A stretch of 64,000 nt of DNA. Source: a bacterium EF100-94H03 bin56 (GTDB lineage: Bacteria; Pseudomonadota; Alphaproteobacteria; SP197). The DNA lies in the NCBI GenBank assembly GCA_002238685.1, contig MPMV01000004.1:1-64000 (forward strand). Reading direction: 5' to 3'. The notes under the pieces are model-generated. The model was not told the origin of the DNA and made no database searches. It saw only the letters and a list, made by a program, of their open reading frames with translations. Shown piece after piece: positions 63,841 to 64,000 of the stretch. The translations under genes were made by a program, and so were the position numbers. Position 1 is the stretch's first letter. Each line of letters starts with the position of its first letter.

Positions 63841-64000
63841 CGGGTTGGCCGCGGTCAAAGCAGACGGAGAGGCGGAGATCTTGTGGGTGCCGCGACGTGT
63901 GAGTGGTGGAATCACCGCGAAGGTGCAGTGCGAATCCACCTGGTTCCTGTTCGCCCTACTCACCAACAAACAACGCGCGTCTGACCGCCTCCGGCTCCTT
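63841..64000. other. Window edge, no gene assigned
   Basis: Only a short open frame running off the end, with no recognisable motif. Confidence 0.3.

Noticed and set aside
1-64000. CRISPR arrays, rRNA genes, replication origins
   Set aside because: Looked for regularly spaced repeats, rRNA-like conserved blocks and clusters of DnaA-box-like motifs; none seen.

Overview
The window looks like a chromosomal piece of a GC-rich alphaproteobacterium, probably of Rhodospirillales type. The evidence is a tight hom-glpX-recJ operon, an ileS-lspA-BamF-like lipoprotein (DUF3035) run, a class I PHA synthase, an endonuclease-type MutL, Tat-exported solute-binding proteins and several complete ABC uptake systems. 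No plasmid or phage replication genes and no CRISPR array are visible. The taxonomic statement is inference from gene content only.

Layout. (1) 1-6800 is an accessory zone of broken genes: an AbiE-like type IV toxin-antitoxin pair, a VOC protein, a GNAT tail, an AT-rich adenosine-deaminase-like gene, an aminotransferase fragment, a secreted protein that may be a cut metalloprotease propeptide, and an IS630 transposase tail. It lies directly against the 3' end of tRNA-Glu (6821-6895), a classic island insertion site. (2) 6900-29500 is mostly core: recJ, glpX, hom, a small lipoprotein, PHA synthase, a class III cyclase, argC, a GcvA-like regulator with a tandemly duplicated 5' end and a duplicated 40-codon ORF in front of a homocysteine methyltransferase, a MaoC hydratase, ribF, ileS, lspA, two lipoproteins, mutL, rsmD, rsuA-type synthase, a glutamine amidotransferase and tadA. 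(3) 29560-42600 is a transport region: three tandem PotD-like binding proteins with no membrane partners, a full Liv-type operon, and a full BMP/Nup-type nucleoside transporter. (4) 43000-50800 holds an NfeD1b-NfeD2-FloA membrane operon. Its 3' end and the gene after it are duplicated 3 kb downstream, flanking a VapBC-type toxin-antitoxin module and remnants of a tyrosine recombinase and a nuclease. (5) 50800-61260 is a catabolic island: a TauD-type dioxygenase, a class I amidotransferase, an M20 deacetylase, an EhuBCDA-type ectoine/amino-acid importer, two PhyH dioxygenases and two M24 creatinase-fold hydrolases of the DoeA/EutD type. (6) 61400-64000 has a decayed MobF relaxase, an intact adenine deaminase and a resolvase tail.

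Working together: the Ehu-type importer, the DoeA-like hydrolases and the M20 deacetylase suggest import, ring opening and deacylation of ectoine or a related zwitterion, but the usual later steps (DoeB, DoeC, DoeD and the EnuR regulator) are absent and two PhyH oxygenases are present instead. The BMP/Nup transporter and the adenine deaminase fit purine salvage. The three PotD-like receptors must share a transporter encoded elsewhere. The accessory stretches are littered with frameshifted remnants, so this genome appears to be losing mobile DNA while keeping transport and catabolic genes.
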